From the NCBI GenBank assembly GCA_024275635.1, contig JAJRYT010000062.1, positions 1 to 45,647 on the forward strand: 45,647 nt of DNA. Reading direction: 5' to 3'. Position 1 is the first letter of the stretch. The number at the start of each line of letters is the position of its first letter. Both the position numbers and the translations under genes were made by a program. The stretch comes from Chloroflexota bacterium. Lineage in GTDB: Bacteria; Chloroflexota; Anaerolineae; Promineifilales; Promineifilaceae. The notes beneath the pieces were generated by a model. The model saw only the letters and a list, made by a program, of their open reading frames with translations. It had not been told where the DNA came from and ran no database searches. Below are positions 17,067 to 25,846 of the stretch, in pieces.

Positions 17067-17156
17067 GGCGATGTCCTGATTTGCGTAAATTTTGCTGCAA
17101 GCGGCCCAATTGTACCCCGCCTCGTTCCCAACTGGAAACGCAACTCGTTGCCAACG

Positions 17157-17909
17157 TTAACCAGTCTGCTCCTTTTGCCCTATGACCAGCATGGTGGGAT
17201 GTTCATCGGCCAGGGCTGTGCCTTCGTAGCTGCTATAAGCCGCTTGTATGATGAACCCGGCTTTCGCCAGCAAAGCAAAAAGCTCGCTGCGGTCATACAA
17301 ACGGTAGCACAGGCGGTATGATTGTTCCGTCCCCGGCGCGACGACATGGAAATTCTCAGTGACCAGCCGAGTTTGGGGGTCGTAATGGCGCGATACGGCC
17401 GTATACCGTTCATCATCGCCAAATTTATCAGCCGCTCTGAGTTGGGCGACGGCCGTTCCCCGCTGTGGCGCTTCTACCATAAACTGCCCGCCCGGTTTAA
17501 GGGCGTCATACACCCGGCGCGCCAACCCGCTGTTTTCGCCCTGCTCTGAAACCTGTCCCAGCGATGTGAAGAGGCAAATGGCGGCATCGAAAGGCTTTTC
17601 AGCCACAAACTGCTCGGCGTAAACCTGGCGAAAATCAACAGAAACGGCCGTTTCCTCAGCGCACAAACGAGCTGCCGCAATCATCGCTGCGGCCGGATCA
17701 ATGCCCACCACTGCATAGCCGCGCCGCGCCAGTTCAATGCTGTGGCGGCCAAAGCCGCAGCCCACATCCAGCAGCCGCGCTCCCGCCGCCAGCGTCAGTT
17801 CCGCTTCAATAAAATCAATCTCCGCCGCTGTCCGTTCCCGCGTCAATAACGGATGCGTCAAAAACGGCGATCCCGCCTCAAAAAAATTAAATTTACTCTC
17901 ATCCCTCAT
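17157..17909 (-). CDS. SAM-dependent class I methyltransferase
   Basis: A 250-residue cytosolic protein with a Rossmann-type methyltransferase fold. Motif I is L-L-D-V-G-C-G-F-G-R-H (about residues 41-51), the acidic end of beta-2 is G-I-D-P-A, and motif IV-like A-A-I-C-L-F-T-S-L-G-Q is at about 110. The substrate is unknown; it resembles the small-molecule methyltransferase group (methyltransferase 25/11). It follows the radical SAM gene in the same direction across 86 bp that contain a triple 'catccct' word repeat (17901-17922). Confidence 0.85.
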   Translation of the reverse strand: MRDESKFNFFEAGSPFLTHPLLTRERTAAEIDFIEAELTLAAGARLLDVGCGFGRHSIELARRGYAVVGIDPAAAMIAAARLCAEETAVSVDFRQVYAEQFVAEKPFDAAICLFTSLGQVSEQGENSGLARRVYDALKPGGQFMVEAPQRGTAVAQLRAADKFGDDERYTAVSRHYDPQTRLVTENFHVVAPGTEQSYRLCYRLYDRSELFALLAKAGFIIQAAYSSYEGTALADEHPTMLVIGQKEQTG

Positions 17910-17995
17910 CCCTCATCCCTCATCACTTTTCCCTTCTCTACCGGCGGCGCATGTAAATCCTCACTCACGGTGGGGAGATAAACGTTGCGCTTCCT

Positions 17996-18892
17996 TCACA
18001 AGCTGTCGCGCACATCCAGCATGGGAATGTCTTGCCGTTCCAATACGTTGAGCGCTTCAAAGGGGATGACGGCGTCAAGGGAAACGGCCGTCGCCGCCCA
18101 ATCTTCCAGCCATTCCTGGCTAAATCCATCCACATCATCAATCACCCGCAAGCGGTCAATCTGGTAAGTCTCCTTCAGCAACTTCACCTCGGCGGCCACA
18201 CTCTCCGGCGAGCGCTGGCGGAAATCATTGCCATGCACCGCGTCCCGGCACCAATCGCACCCGTAAGGGCAGCCCCGCGCCGTGGCAATGGTCAGCGATG
18301 CGTAACCGTTCATCTCCTGCCACGTCGTCAGGTAACGCTCCATGTCAATCAAATCACGGGCCGGGAGAGGCAGCGTATCCAGGTTTTGAATCGGCGGGCG
18401 CGGCTGGTTAATGATGATCTCATTGCCGTCACGAAACGCTGTTCCCAACTCGTGTCGCAAGGAGACGGCTGTTAAACGGCCGTTATCCACCAGATCAAGT
18501 AAAGCAGTGATAGTTTGTTCCCCTTCATGATGTACAACCACATCCACCTGGGAATGGGCCATGTAAGCCGCCGGCGATTTGGTCGGGTCGGGGCCGCCAA
18601 CAATGACGACAGCGCCCGACGCTTTCGCCATTTGCGCCAGCGCCAGCGCCGTTTCCCGCGTCGGCAGCAGCGCCGATATGCCCACAACATCGGGCGCTTC
18701 TTGGCGCAAGGCCGCCGCAAAATCAGACTCGTCTTGGGCAAAGGTGGCGTCGAATATGGTAACTTGGTGGCCTTGTTCGCGCACATACCCGGCCAGATAC
18801 AGCAGTCCCAACGGGAAATATGGACTGCTGGCCGTTTGTTCATCCGGGTTTTTGCTTAAGAACATGGGGTGACAGAAAAGGATTTTAGCCAT
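17996..18892 (-). CDS. B12-binding radical SAM protein, unusually short
   Basis: A 298-residue protein with an N-terminal cobalamin-binding Rossmann domain (about 1-135: P-L-G-L-L-Y-L-A-G-Y-V and V-I-V-G-G-P-D-P) and the start of a radical SAM domain with the 4Fe-4S motif C-P-Y-G-C-D-W-C at about 208-215. Typical members run to 450-550 residues; here the barrel stops about 85 residues after the cluster, at D-V-R-D-S-L then TGA. The same frame stays open for another 29 codons beyond that TGA, so a C-terminal truncation by nonsense mutation, readthrough, or a genuine short subfamily are all possible. Substrate unknown. Confidence 0.8.
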   Translation of the reverse strand: MAKILFCHPMFLSKNPDEQTASSPYFPLGLLYLAGYVREQGHQVTIFDATFAQDESDFAAALRQEAPDVVGISALLPTRETALALAQMAKASGAVVIVGGPDPTKSPAAYMAHSQVDVVVHHEGEQTITALLDLVDNGRLTAVSLRHELGTAFRDGNEIIINQPRPPIQNLDTLPLPARDLIDMERYLTTWQEMNGYASLTIATARGCPYGCDWCRDAVHGNDFRQRSPESVAAEVKLLKETYQIDRLRVIDDVDGFSQEWLEDWAATAVSLDAVIPFEALNVLERQDIPMLDVRDSL

Positions 18893-18902
18893 AGAACCTC
18901 TT

Positions 18903-18973
18903 TAGAGTGCAAAGTGCAAAGTGATGAGTGATGAGTGCAAAGTGATGAGTGATGAGTGCAAAGTGATGAGTAT
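18903..18973. repeat. Tandem word repeat gtgcaaagtgatgagtgat
   Basis: Short words GAGTGCAAAG and TGATGAG recur in direct order about three times between the radical SAM start and the YeeE/YedE stop. The region is low-complexity and of one orientation only, so it does not fold on itself. Confidence 0.8.
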
Positions 18974-18981
18974 GTTGTATT

Positions 18982-19995
18982 TTAGGCCGATACGCCGGCG
19001 GGCTGGCGGGAGCGTTGGGTTTGCCAGATTTTTATGATCCGGTCAGCCAGGAAGACGCCGGCGGCCATTGCCAGTGTGCTGGTGATGCTGCCTAATGAAA
19101 GCAGAGGAACGCCGACCAGGGAATGGCCTAGATTACAGCCGCCGGCGATGGCCGCGCCGATGCCCATCAATAGGCCACCGACGGCTAGTTCAGCATAACG
19201 CCGGGCAGTTTCGCCGCGTATCCACAAGGTGTCGGCGCGGCGGGCGGCAATAAATGCGCCAGGAATGAGGCTGATCAAGGCCAAAGGAATCCAAACAGAG
19301 CCGCCGCCACTGTTTCCGGCCAGGGCTTCGAGGATGCCGGTGGGGACTCTGGATGTGCCGAAGGTGTAATTAGAGCCACCGGTACGGGCCAGGAGCCAGG
19401 CTAAACTGGTGAATAAACCGGTAAAGAGGCCCAGGATAAGCCAGTTCCATAGTTTTCCCCGGTCATGACGCGGCGAACGGTAGAGGTAAACGGCCGTGCC
19501 CACACCCAATACACCTAACACCACCACACCGATTGGGCCAAACAGGTTGAGGACTGTCGCGCTTTCCCCATTCACGGCAATCGGCGCTGAATTGAGCGAA
19601 TCCCGCAGCGGCCTTAACGGCCCCAAATAAGTCAGCGCATCGCCCAATGCCCAGAAAACCAATCCCACCAATACCCCAAGCATACCATGACCCAATTTAT
19701 AAAAAAGACCCGTTATGCAGGAAGCGGCCACCACCATACCCACGCCAAAAATCAGGCCGCCGGTCACATTGGCCTGCCAGGCAAAGGGAGGAATCCAGGG
19801 TTCGATCCAATCCAAAGCGATCATACCGCGTACCAGGGGAATACTGATGAGCAGAGTGAGTAAATAAGCTCGAAACAGATCAAGCTGGCGCGGGCGGCGC
19901 ACAAAGCCGCGCCAGGTGCTGTGAAAGCAAAAGTCACCGCGCTCTAAAATATACCCTATGCCTGCTCCAGCAAAGATCGCCAAAATGATTCCCAT
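18982..19995 (-). CDS. YeeE/YedE-family membrane transporter (thiosulfate/sulfur uptake type)
   Basis: A 337-residue integral membrane protein with about nine helices. Hallmarks are two related halves each carrying a Cys-containing loop: G-D-F-C-F-H-S at about residues 17-23, A-A-S-C-I-T-G-L-F-Y-K-L-G-H-G at about 95, and near the C-terminus G-G-C-N-L-G-H-S-L-V-G-V. In the characterised thiosulfate transporter YeeE/TsuA such cysteines relay the substrate through the membrane. The start ATG at 19995 (GGAG 7 bp upstream) is preferred over longer options to 20100, which would translate a repeat region. Its neighbourhood with CysN/C and CysD suggests sulfur assimilation. Confidence 0.88.
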   Translation of the reverse strand: MGIILAIFAGAGIGYILERGDFCFHSTWRGFVRRPRQLDLFRAYLLTLLISIPLVRGMIALDWIEPWIPPFAWQANVTGGLIFGVGMVVAASCITGLFYKLGHGMLGVLVGLVFWALGDALTYLGPLRPLRDSLNSAPIAVNGESATVLNLFGPIGVVVLGVLGVGTAVYLYRSPRHDRGKLWNWLILGLFTGLFTSLAWLLARTGGSNYTFGTSRVPTGILEALAGNSGGGSVWIPLALISLIPGAFIAARRADTLWIRGETARRYAELAVGGLLMGIGAAIAGGCNLGHSLVGVPLLSLGSITSTLAMAAGVFLADRIIKIWQTQRSRQPAGVSA

Positions 19996-20006
19996 TTCAT
20001 TCTCCA

Positions 20007-20074
20007 AATATAAACAAACCTCCGGGAGGCTCCTTTCAACGGTCTCGGCAGCGCCCGAAACCTCCCGGAGATTG
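20007..20074. repeat. Pair of CCTCC-GGAGG palindromes in the YeeE/YedE leader
   Basis: AAACCTCCGGGAGG (about 20007-20020) and AAACCTCCCGGAG (about 20059-20071) lie in the 5' leader of the transporter gene. Related copies sit in front of the PAP2/response-regulator genes (37975-38035) and the PspC gene (41234-41247). Each pairs an anti-Shine-Dalgarno-like CCTCC with GGAGG. Confidence 0.55.
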
Positions 20075-20240
20075 GTTTCATTCTTGATGGTGGGCAGCAA
20101 GTCGAAGTGTCTACCTTATAGTAATTATTTCATAAATTCTATAATTTTCTGAAATTCATAGCATACTATAAGAAATCTCGCCACGAAACCCGAATTGAAG
20201 CAATTTACCAGCAAGTCAAACTGTTTGCAAATATGTATGT

Positions 20241-20434
20241 AAGGGATCGTTCGGCAATAACTTCCCGGTTTTTGTAAACCGTATTCCGTGTTCCGTCACG
20301 ATACGAACAACGGATTACGGATAACGGATTACGGATAACGGATAACGAACAACGGATTACGGATAACGGATTACGGATTACGGATAACGGGTAACGGGTA
20401 ACGGATGACCAAAGCGCTAAGTTAATTACGAACG
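20241..20434 (+). repeat. Dispersed element A, copy 1 (conserved ends, variable core)
   Basis: The element begins AAGGGATCGTTCGGCAATAA, continues CTTCCCGGTTTTTGTAAACC and ends with ATGACCAAAGCGCTAAGTTA-ATTACGAACG. The centre is a tandem of GGATTAC/GGATAAC words (about 20310-20405). An inverted copy with the same ends and a different core is at 40535-40686. It fills most of the 380-bp gap between two divergent genes; the remaining 20101-20240 is AT-rich with nothing recognisable. Confidence 0.85.
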
Positions 20435-20480
20435 TCGCCTAAGCGTCCAGCCAGCCAGCCTGATGGCGGCGCTAAACATC

Positions 20481-21671
20481 CTACCGCTCCAAGGTCTCCG
20501 GCACAAAACGGTAAAACAGCCCTGCCGCCAGCAGCCCGATGATCCCGGACGTCATGCTGGCCAGCGGCAAAGACAACAGCGCAGCCACCGTCCCCACCAC
20601 ATTCGGCCCTAGTGCAAACCCCAGCGAATTAGAAATCCGCCATAATACCAAGAACGACGTGCGTCGCTCAGGCGGGGCCAGGTCGGCTCCCAACGTCAAC
20701 ATCGTCCCCGCACTGATGCCGTTGCCAAATCCCATAAGCAGCGCCACACCCGCCAAAGAAGCAAAGCCCCCGGCCAGTGGCAAAATCAACAATCCGGCCG
20801 CCTGGAGAATAAGGCTGGGGATAATCGCCATTTTTCGGCCGTATTTATCCGCAATCCATCCTGCTGGTATAAACAAGACCGTATCCAGCGCCGAGCCAAT
20901 ACTGATGATCATGCCCGCCGCGGCCACATCCAGCCCCAGTATGTTGGCCGCATACAGCGGGATGATCACGCTGCGCGTGCGGCGCACTAACTGCATCATC
21001 AACTGTCCGCCCCCGGCCGCCGTCAGGATGCGGCGACATTCCCGCCACGTCTCCCGTAATTCCCCCGCATAAGCCCGCAGGGAGGGGGTTGTCTGCTGCG
21101 GCGGTTCGGCAGGGATCGTAATGAGGATGATGACAATCATCACCACCGCCAGCCCGGCCATCACCCCAAACGGGGCGCGAAATCCAGCCAGTTGGGCCAC
21201 CCAGCCGCCGATAAGCGGGCCGATCACATTGCCCAGCAGGAACACGCCCCCCACCACGGCCACAGAGCGCCCCCGGTTGTGGTTGGCGATATGAACGGCG
21301 ATAAATTGATGGCGGGCCAGTTCATACAAGGACAGCCCGACGCCGGCCAACAACCAACAGGCAAACATGACCGGGATGCTGCTGATCAGGGCCATGACGA
21401 GTAAAGCGGTCGTCAAAATCCCTAAACCGACCAACATCGTATTGCGCATCGAAAAGCGGGTGAGTAAGCCGCCGCCGGGCAGAACGGCCAGCAAACGGCC
21501 GATAGCCAGCGCCGAAATTACCGTTCCTATCATCACATAAGAAGCGCCCGCGCTTTGCAAATAAAGAGGCAGCACCGGCTCGGCCACCCCCAGCAATAAT
21601 GCCAAAACAAAGGTGGGGACAAATAATGTCCCCACCAACGGCCGATAATAACCATCTGATGATGTTGTCAT
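20481..21671 (-). CDS. MFS transporter
   Basis: A 396-residue integral membrane protein with 12 predicted helices in two six-helix halves. The family loop motif after helix 2 appears as A-I-G-R-L-L-A-V-L-P-G-G and in the second half as G-W-I-A-D-K-Y-G-R-K (about 275-284), the classical DRxGRR-type signature. It is probably a proton-driven exporter of small hydrophobic molecules, a guess based on similarity to drug-efflux-type MFS. Gene density and direction suggest independent transcription, although it precedes the sulfate activation genes by 55 bp. Confidence 0.88.
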   Translation of the reverse strand: MTTSSDGYYRPLVGTLFVPTFVLALLLGVAEPVLPLYLQSAGASYVMIGTVISALAIGRLLAVLPGGGLLTRFSMRNTMLVGLGILTTALLVMALISSIPVMFACWLLAGVGLSLYELARHQFIAVHIANHNRGRSVAVVGGVFLLGNVIGPLIGGWVAQLAGFRAPFGVMAGLAVVMIVIILITIPAEPPQQTTPSLRAYAGELRETWRECRRILTAAGGGQLMMQLVRRTRSVIIPLYAANILGLDVAAAGMIISIGSALDTVLFIPAGWIADKYGRKMAIIPSLILQAAGLLILPLAGGFASLAGVALLMGFGNGISAGTMLTLGADLAPPERRTSFLVLWRISNSLGFALGPNVVGTVAALLSLPLASMTSGIIGLLAAGLFYRFVPETLER

Positions 21672-21725
21672 AGTTTAAAACAGGATACGCAAAACGAATT
21701 CCCGTTTCCCGTTCTTTGTTTTCCG

Positions 21726-23633
21726 TTATACCGGCAAAATACCGCGTTCTTTTAGCGCGTTGATGATTTGCTCGACGATTTCATCCACGCTTTGGATATC
21801 GGTTTCGACGACCAGTTCGGCGTTGTCCGGCTCCTCGTAGGGTGAGGAGATGCCGGTGAAGTTGTCTATTTCCCCGGCTATCGCTTTGGCGTACAGCCCT
21901 TTGGTGTCGCGCCGCTTGACCACGTCCAGGTCGCATTTGACGAAGATTTCCAGGAAACGGCCGTCAGCCACCAACCCGCGCGCGAAACGACGATCGGCCG
22001 TGAAGGGGGAAATAAAACAGGCCAGCGTCACATTGCCATGCGCGTAAGAGAGCTTGGCCAGCTCGCCCGCCCGACGGATATTCTCCTGCCGCGCCGCGCT
22101 GCTAAAGCCCAGGTCGCCGTTCAGCCCATGCCGCAGGTTGTCGCCATCCAAGTACATCGTGCGCACGCCGTCGGTAAAGAGTCGCCGCTCCAGCTTCTTG
22201 GCAATCGTAGATTTGCCCGACCCGGACAGCCCGGTAAACCACAACACGGCCGCTTTGTGTCCATTCCGTTCTTCCCGCTGCGCCAAGCTGATCCCTTCTT
22301 GCTCCCAAACAACATTACTCGATTTCGGCCGTAACGGCGCCGTATCCACCTCCCCTTCTCGCAGTTGGTCCACATTGCGCGACTTGCTGCGAATCATCCC
22401 GGCGGCTACCGTGTTGTTCGTCGCCGGGTCAATGAGAACGAAGCTGCCCGTCGTCCGATTTAGTTGATAGCGATCATAATAGAGCGGCTGAGTCGTCGTC
22501 AATTGCACGCGAGCGATCTCGTTCAGCTTCAAAGTGTCGGCCGGTTCCCGGTGCATCGTGTCCACGTCAATCTTGTAATTCAATTCAGAGATGAAGCCGT
22601 TCACCAGGCGGGTGGTGTGCTGCACCCAATAAGCGCCGCGCGGTTTCATTGGCTCCTCACTCATCCAGCAGATAATGGCGTCCACCCGATTGCTCTTTTG
22701 CGGCAGGTTATGCCGGCGCACAATCATGTCGCCCCGACTAATGTCAATTTCATCTTCCAGTGTCAAAACGACCGAATCGCCAACATTGGCCGCATCCAGT
22801 TCACCGTCAGCGGTCACAATCGAGGCCACTTTGCTGGACAGGCCGGACGGCAAAATGACTACTTCCTCCCCTTTGGCAATGCGCCCGGAAGCGATTTGCC
22901 CGGCATAGCCGCGGAAATCCTGATTGGGGCGAATGACGTACTGCACCGGGTAGCGGAAATCCACATTGTTCAAGCTGGCCCCGACGTTGACATTTTCCAG
23001 ATGGTGCAGCAGCGTCGGTCCGTCATACCAGGGCGTCTTGTCACTCTTGTCCACCACATTGTCGCCGCGCAGGGCCGAGACCGGTATGTAAGTCACACCC
23101 TGCACATTCAGCTTGTGGGCAAAGTCGGTATAGTCTTGCACAATCCGGTCATAAATCGCCTGGTCGTAATCCACCAGATCCATCTTGTTGATAGCCACAA
23201 CCAGATGAGGAATGCGCAGCAGCGTAGCCAAGAAGCCGTGCCGCTTCGATTGGGTCAGGACGCCATTGCGGGCGTCAATAAGGATGATAGCCAGTTCGGC
23301 CGTGGATGCGCCGGTGACCATGTTGCGGGTGTATTGGATATGGCCGGGCGTGTCAGCAATGATGAATTTGCGCTTTGGAGTGGCAAAGTAGCGGTAAGCC
23401 ACGTCAATGGTGATTTTTTGCTCCCGTTCAGCGCGCAGCCCGTCGGTCAGCAGCGCCAGGTCAACTTCGGCATCGCCCCGGCTGGCACTGGCTCGTTCCA
23501 CCGCCTCCATTTGGTCTTCAAAGATGGATTTGGAGTCGTACAGCAAACGGCCGATCAGCGTGCTTTTGCCATCATCCACACTGCCGGCAGTGGTGAAACG
23601 TAATAGTTCGATTTGTTGGTTTGTGTCTGTCAT
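21726..23633 (-). CDS. cysNC: Bifunctional sulfate adenylyltransferase subunit 1 / adenylylsulfate kinase (CysN/C)
   Basis: A 635-residue fusion. The N-terminal GTPase (CysN, about 1-430) shows the P-loop G-S-V-D-D-G-K-S-T, D-T-P-G-H and N-K-M-D, followed by translation-factor-type beta barrels. The C-terminal APS kinase (CysC, about 455-635) has Walker A G-L-S-G-S-G-K-S-T and the D-G-D-N-L-R-H-G motif. With CysD it makes adenosine 5'-phosphosulfate from sulfate and ATP using GTP hydrolysis, then phosphorylates it to PAPS. Both domains look complete. It follows cysD on the same strand, separated by a 131-bp word-repeat region. The same fusion is known as NodQ in rhizobia. Confidence 0.97.
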   Translation of the reverse strand: MTDTNQQIELLRFTTAGSVDDGKSTLIGRLLYDSKSIFEDQMEAVERASASRGDAEVDLALLTDGLRAEREQKITIDVAYRYFATPKRKFIIADTPGHIQYTRNMVTGASTAELAIILIDARNGVLTQSKRHGFLATLLRIPHLVVAINKMDLVDYDQAIYDRIVQDYTDFAHKLNVQGVTYIPVSALRGDNVVDKSDKTPWYDGPTLLHHLENVNVGASLNNVDFRYPVQYVIRPNQDFRGYAGQIASGRIAKGEEVVILPSGLSSKVASIVTADGELDAANVGDSVVLTLEDEIDISRGDMIVRRHNLPQKSNRVDAIICWMSEEPMKPRGAYWVQHTTRLVNGFISELNYKIDVDTMHREPADTLKLNEIARVQLTTTQPLYYDRYQLNRTTGSFVLIDPATNNTVAAGMIRSKSRNVDQLREGEVDTAPLRPKSSNVVWEQEGISLAQREERNGHKAAVLWFTGLSGSGKSTIAKKLERRLFTDGVRTMYLDGDNLRHGLNGDLGFSSAARQENIRRAGELAKLSYAHGNVTLACFISPFTADRRFARGLVADGRFLEIFVKCDLDVVKRRDTKGLYAKAIAGEIDNFTGISSPYEEPDNAELVVETDIQSVDEIVEQIINALKERGILPV

Positions 23634-23657
23634 TGTGTTTTGTCCAGTTGTTGGGGA

Positions 23658-23761
23658 TTGGGTAATTGGGTAATTGGGTAATTGGGGATTGGGTAATTGG
23701 TAATTGGGTAATTGGGTAATTGGGTAATTGGTAATTACTCAATTACCAATTACCAATTACT
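23658..23761. repeat. Word repeat ggtaattggg with inverted tail
   Basis: About ten tandem TAATTGGG/TAATTGG words, then the inverted words AATTACTCAATTACCAATTACC. The two halves can pair into a long hairpin between cysD and cysNC, where it might influence relative expression. The same words recur at 41968-42019. Confidence 0.85.
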
Positions 23762-23764
23762 CCC

Positions 23765-24661
23765 CTAAAAGTACCCCACCTTCTTTCTATCTTCCATGGC
23801 CGCTTCGGAGCGTTTATCGTCGGTGCGGGCGCCCCGTTCAGTGACGCGGGCTGAGGCAACTTCGTCCACGATGTCGTGGATGTTGCTGGCGGTTGATTCG
23901 ACTGCGCCGGTGCAGGTCATGTCGCCGATGGTGCGGAAGCGAATGACTTTGCGCTCAACTGTTTCCCCGGCAACAGGATAAACCACGTCAGACGCCGCTA
24001 ATAAAACGCCGTCCCGGTTGATGATGTCGCGCTCGTGAGAGAAGTAGAGTGAGGGCAGTTCGATCTCTTCCATCTGGAGGTACTGCCATACGTCCAGCTC
24101 GGTCCAATTGCTGATGGGGAAGACGCGGAAGTTTTCGTTGGTTTTTTTACGGCCGTTATACAAATTCCACAATTCCGGCCGCTGGTTTTTGGGGTCCCAC
24201 TGACCAAACTCATCACGGTGGGAGAAGAACCGCTCCTTGGCGCGGGCTTTCTCCTCATCGCGCCGCGCCCCGCCGATGGCCGCGTCCACTTTGAACTCGG
24301 CCAGCGCATCAAGCAGGGTCACTGTTTGCAGCCCATTGCGGCTGGCGTAAGGGCCGGTTTCTTCTACTGCCCGCCCCTGGTCAATGCTGTCCTGCACGTA
24401 GCGAACGACCAATCGCGCCCCCAGCTTTTCCATGAGCGCATCGCGGAAGGCCAACGTCTCCGGGAAGTTGTGGCCAGTATCCACATGGAGCAGGGTAAAA
24501 GGAATTGCGGCGGGATAGAATGCTTTCCGGGCCAAGTGGGCCAGGATGATGGAGTCTTTACCGCCGGAGAAGAGGAGAAACGGCCGTTCAAACTGCGCCG
24601 CTACCTCCCGCATCACATAAATTGCTTCTGATTCTAATATCTTGAGATGGTTATACAACAT
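23765..24661 (-). CDS. cysD: Sulfate adenylyltransferase subunit 2
   Basis: A 298-residue cytosolic ATP-pyrophosphatase-fold enzyme. The PP-loop S-G-G-K-D-S lies at about residues 33-38, followed by H-V-D-T-G-H-N-F-P-E, G-A-R-R-D-E-E-K-A-R-A-K-E-R and W-T-E-L-D-V-W-Q-Y, all CysD hallmarks, and the family's C-terminal K-K-V-G-Y-F ending. It catalyses ATP + sulfate to APS + PPi together with CysN. It is the first gene of a cysD-cysNC operon for assimilatory sulfate activation, and the nearby YeeE/YedE transporter gives a second route to sulfur. Confidence 0.97.
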   Translation of the reverse strand: MLYNHLKILESEAIYVMREVAAQFERPFLLFSGGKDSIILAHLARKAFYPAAIPFTLLHVDTGHNFPETLAFRDALMEKLGARLVVRYVQDSIDQGRAVEETGPYASRNGLQTVTLLDALAEFKVDAAIGGARRDEEKARAKERFFSHRDEFGQWDPKNQRPELWNLYNGRKKTNENFRVFPISNWTELDVWQYLQMEEIELPSLYFSHERDIINRDGVLLAASDVVYPVAGETVERKVIRFRTIGDMTCTGAVESTASNIHDIVDEVASARVTERGARTDDKRSEAAMEDRKKVGYF

Positions 24662-24990
24662 AATTTAATCCTTCAGGCGTCGTCAGCAGCCAACCCGCAG
24701 CACACTGAACACGGATTACTGTTCACCGGAAACTGGTCGCCGAGTATGACGCTTTTTTAACTTCAAATCGCTAAGTATAAGGGTATTAGGCCAATTTGCA
24801 TAATGCCCGCCGGGTTGAGTGTAAAAGGGAAATCTGACCCCTTAACTTACGCTAGGACAATTGCATTATCGTTCTCGCCAGGCCGCTGCGGATTGAACTC
24901 CCCCAGCTCGTACACCTGGGCGTAAATATGCCAATAATTTTGTAGAACGATTTGGCAAAGGACAACAAATCAAATCGTACAATAATTTCA
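24662..24990. other. Non-coding stretch upstream of cysD and the phosphatase operon
   Basis: No convincing gene or RNA is seen here. The stretch precedes the divergent operator region at 24996-25052. Weak short frames lack ribosome-binding sites and family resemblance. It presumably carries the cysD promoter on the minus strand, which I could not place. Confidence 0.4.
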
Positions 24991-24995
24991 TCACC

Positions 24996-25055
24996 TTGAC
25001 AAAGTGTAAAAAATACACTATTATTTCGTTGCAATTAGTGTGATATTAACACAAA
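24996..25055 (+). promoter_or_regulatory. Promoter with two-part operator before the PP2C-kinase operon
   Basis: TTGACA (24996-25001), 17-bp spacer, TATTAT (25019-25024). The spacer holds a perfect palindrome AGTGTA-N5-TACACT (25003-25019). A second site TTAGTGT-N7-ACACAAA (25035-25055) lies just past the predicted start point (about 25031). The same arrangement precedes the nicotinamidase-vWA operon at 28936-28996, with GTGTA at the same distance from -35. Placement over the promoter suggests repression. Confidence 0.8.
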
Positions 25056-25068
25056 AGTGAACAACCCT

Positions 25069-25782
25069 ATGACAATCAGCCAGGCAGCAATTATCGGCCG
25101 TTCTCACCGGCTCATGCAGCAAAACTGTCACGACTTTGCCATCACCGGCACGCCCCGCCCCGGTGCGGCTTTTGGCCTGATTTTGGATGGCTGCGGCAGC
25201 AAATACCAAAAATCGCCCTCGCACAATGAGGTAGGCGCAAAATTATTGGGGCAGTTTGCGGCCAATTATCTACACCGGCAGCTGGCGGTGACCAATGGGA
25301 ATGAGGTCGAACTGCTTGATGGGTTGTTTGCCGCCTGTGTAAGTTTTTTAGGGGGTGTTGTTTCGATGATCCCTTTTGAAGATAAGGCGGGGCGGGAGCG
25401 GTTCGTAGCCACGCATTGGCTGGCAACGCTGGTGGGCTTTGTGGTCCTGCCGGAAACGGCCGTCTTCTTCTGGCAGGGTGATGGCTATCTCTGTTTGAAC
25501 GGGGATGTGACCACGTTAGACAGTGGCAACCGGCCCGATTACCTGGCTTACCGGGTGTTGACGGGGGAGGAAAACGGCCGTTTCCAAACCCAACCCATCC
25601 CCAACCGCGGCGACATAACCTGGCTGGCCGTCGCCAGCGACGGCTGGCGGCCCGATTTGCTGGCCGAACTGGTCGAACCGCGATCCAACCTGACCTTGCA
25701 GCGCTGGCTCAACATCCAGGCCAAAAAGCCGGGCAATTTTGATGATGACGGCGCGGTGGCGGTATGGTGGGAAAATGATTGA
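25069..25782 (+). CDS. PP2C-type protein phosphatase
   Basis: A 237-residue soluble protein phosphatase 2C-like (PPM) protein. Motifs: N-terminal R-S-H-R-L-M-Q-Q-N-C-H-D (the usual RxxNED is degenerate), the metal-site L-D-G-C-G-S at Asp40-Gly41 (usual form xDGxG), F-F-W-Q-G-D-G-Y-L-C in the place of V-G-D-S-R, A-S-D-G-W (SDG), and the ending D-D-D-G-A-V-A-V-W-W for the last metal-binding Asp. It should dephosphorylate Ser/Thr on a partner, most simply the kinase encoded 64 bp downstream. A GTG at 25057 is an alternative start; neither has a strong Shine-Dalgarno. PP2C + divergent kinase + vWA (30052) is the composition of the TerY-P triad described by Aravind and co-workers. Confidence 0.85.
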   Translation: MTISQAAIIGRSHRLMQQNCHDFAITGTPRPGAAFGLILDGCGSKYQKSPSHNEVGAKLLGQFAANYLHRQLAVTNGNEVELLDGLFAACVSFLGGVVSMIPFEDKAGRERFVATHWLATLVGFVVLPETAVFFWQGDGYLCLNGDVTTLDSGNRPDYLAYRVLTGEENGRFQTQPIPNRGDITWLAVASDGWRPDLLAELVEPRSNLTLQRWLNIQAKKPGNFDDDGAVAVWWEND

Positions 25783-25835
25783 AGATTAATGATTGAGGAT
25801 TAGCCGCCAATCATCAATCATCAATCTTCAAACCA
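25778..25835. repeat. Word-repeat hairpin between phosphatase and kinase
   Basis: GATTGAAGATTAATGATTGA and following words are mirrored by CAATCATCAATCATCAATCT, giving an imperfect inverted repeat across the junction. The TTG start option for the kinase at 25793 lies inside it, which is why the later ATG is preferred. The same words reappear at 43529-43680. Confidence 0.75.
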
Positions 25836-25846
25836 TTGGTTCGCTC

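Noticed and set aside
18032..18859. Several long plus-strand frames opposite the radical SAM gene
   Set aside because: Arg/Gln-rich composition typical of antisense translation; no ribosome-binding sites; the minus-strand gene has clear motifs.
20300..20405. CRISPR-like array in the GGATTAC/GGATAAC region
   Set aside because: Units are 7-8 bp with no spacers of constant length and no cas genes nearby; it is the core of dispersed element A.
22464..23603. A 379-codon plus-strand frame opposite cysNC
   Set aside because: The minus strand carries the unmistakable CysN GTPase; the antisense frame is His/Val-rich with no family features.
24840..24960. Possible tRNA-like fold upstream of the phosphatase operon
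   Set aside because: The stretch GGATTGAACTCC recalls a T-arm, but no acceptor stem, anticodon arm or CCA-compatible ends could be paired.
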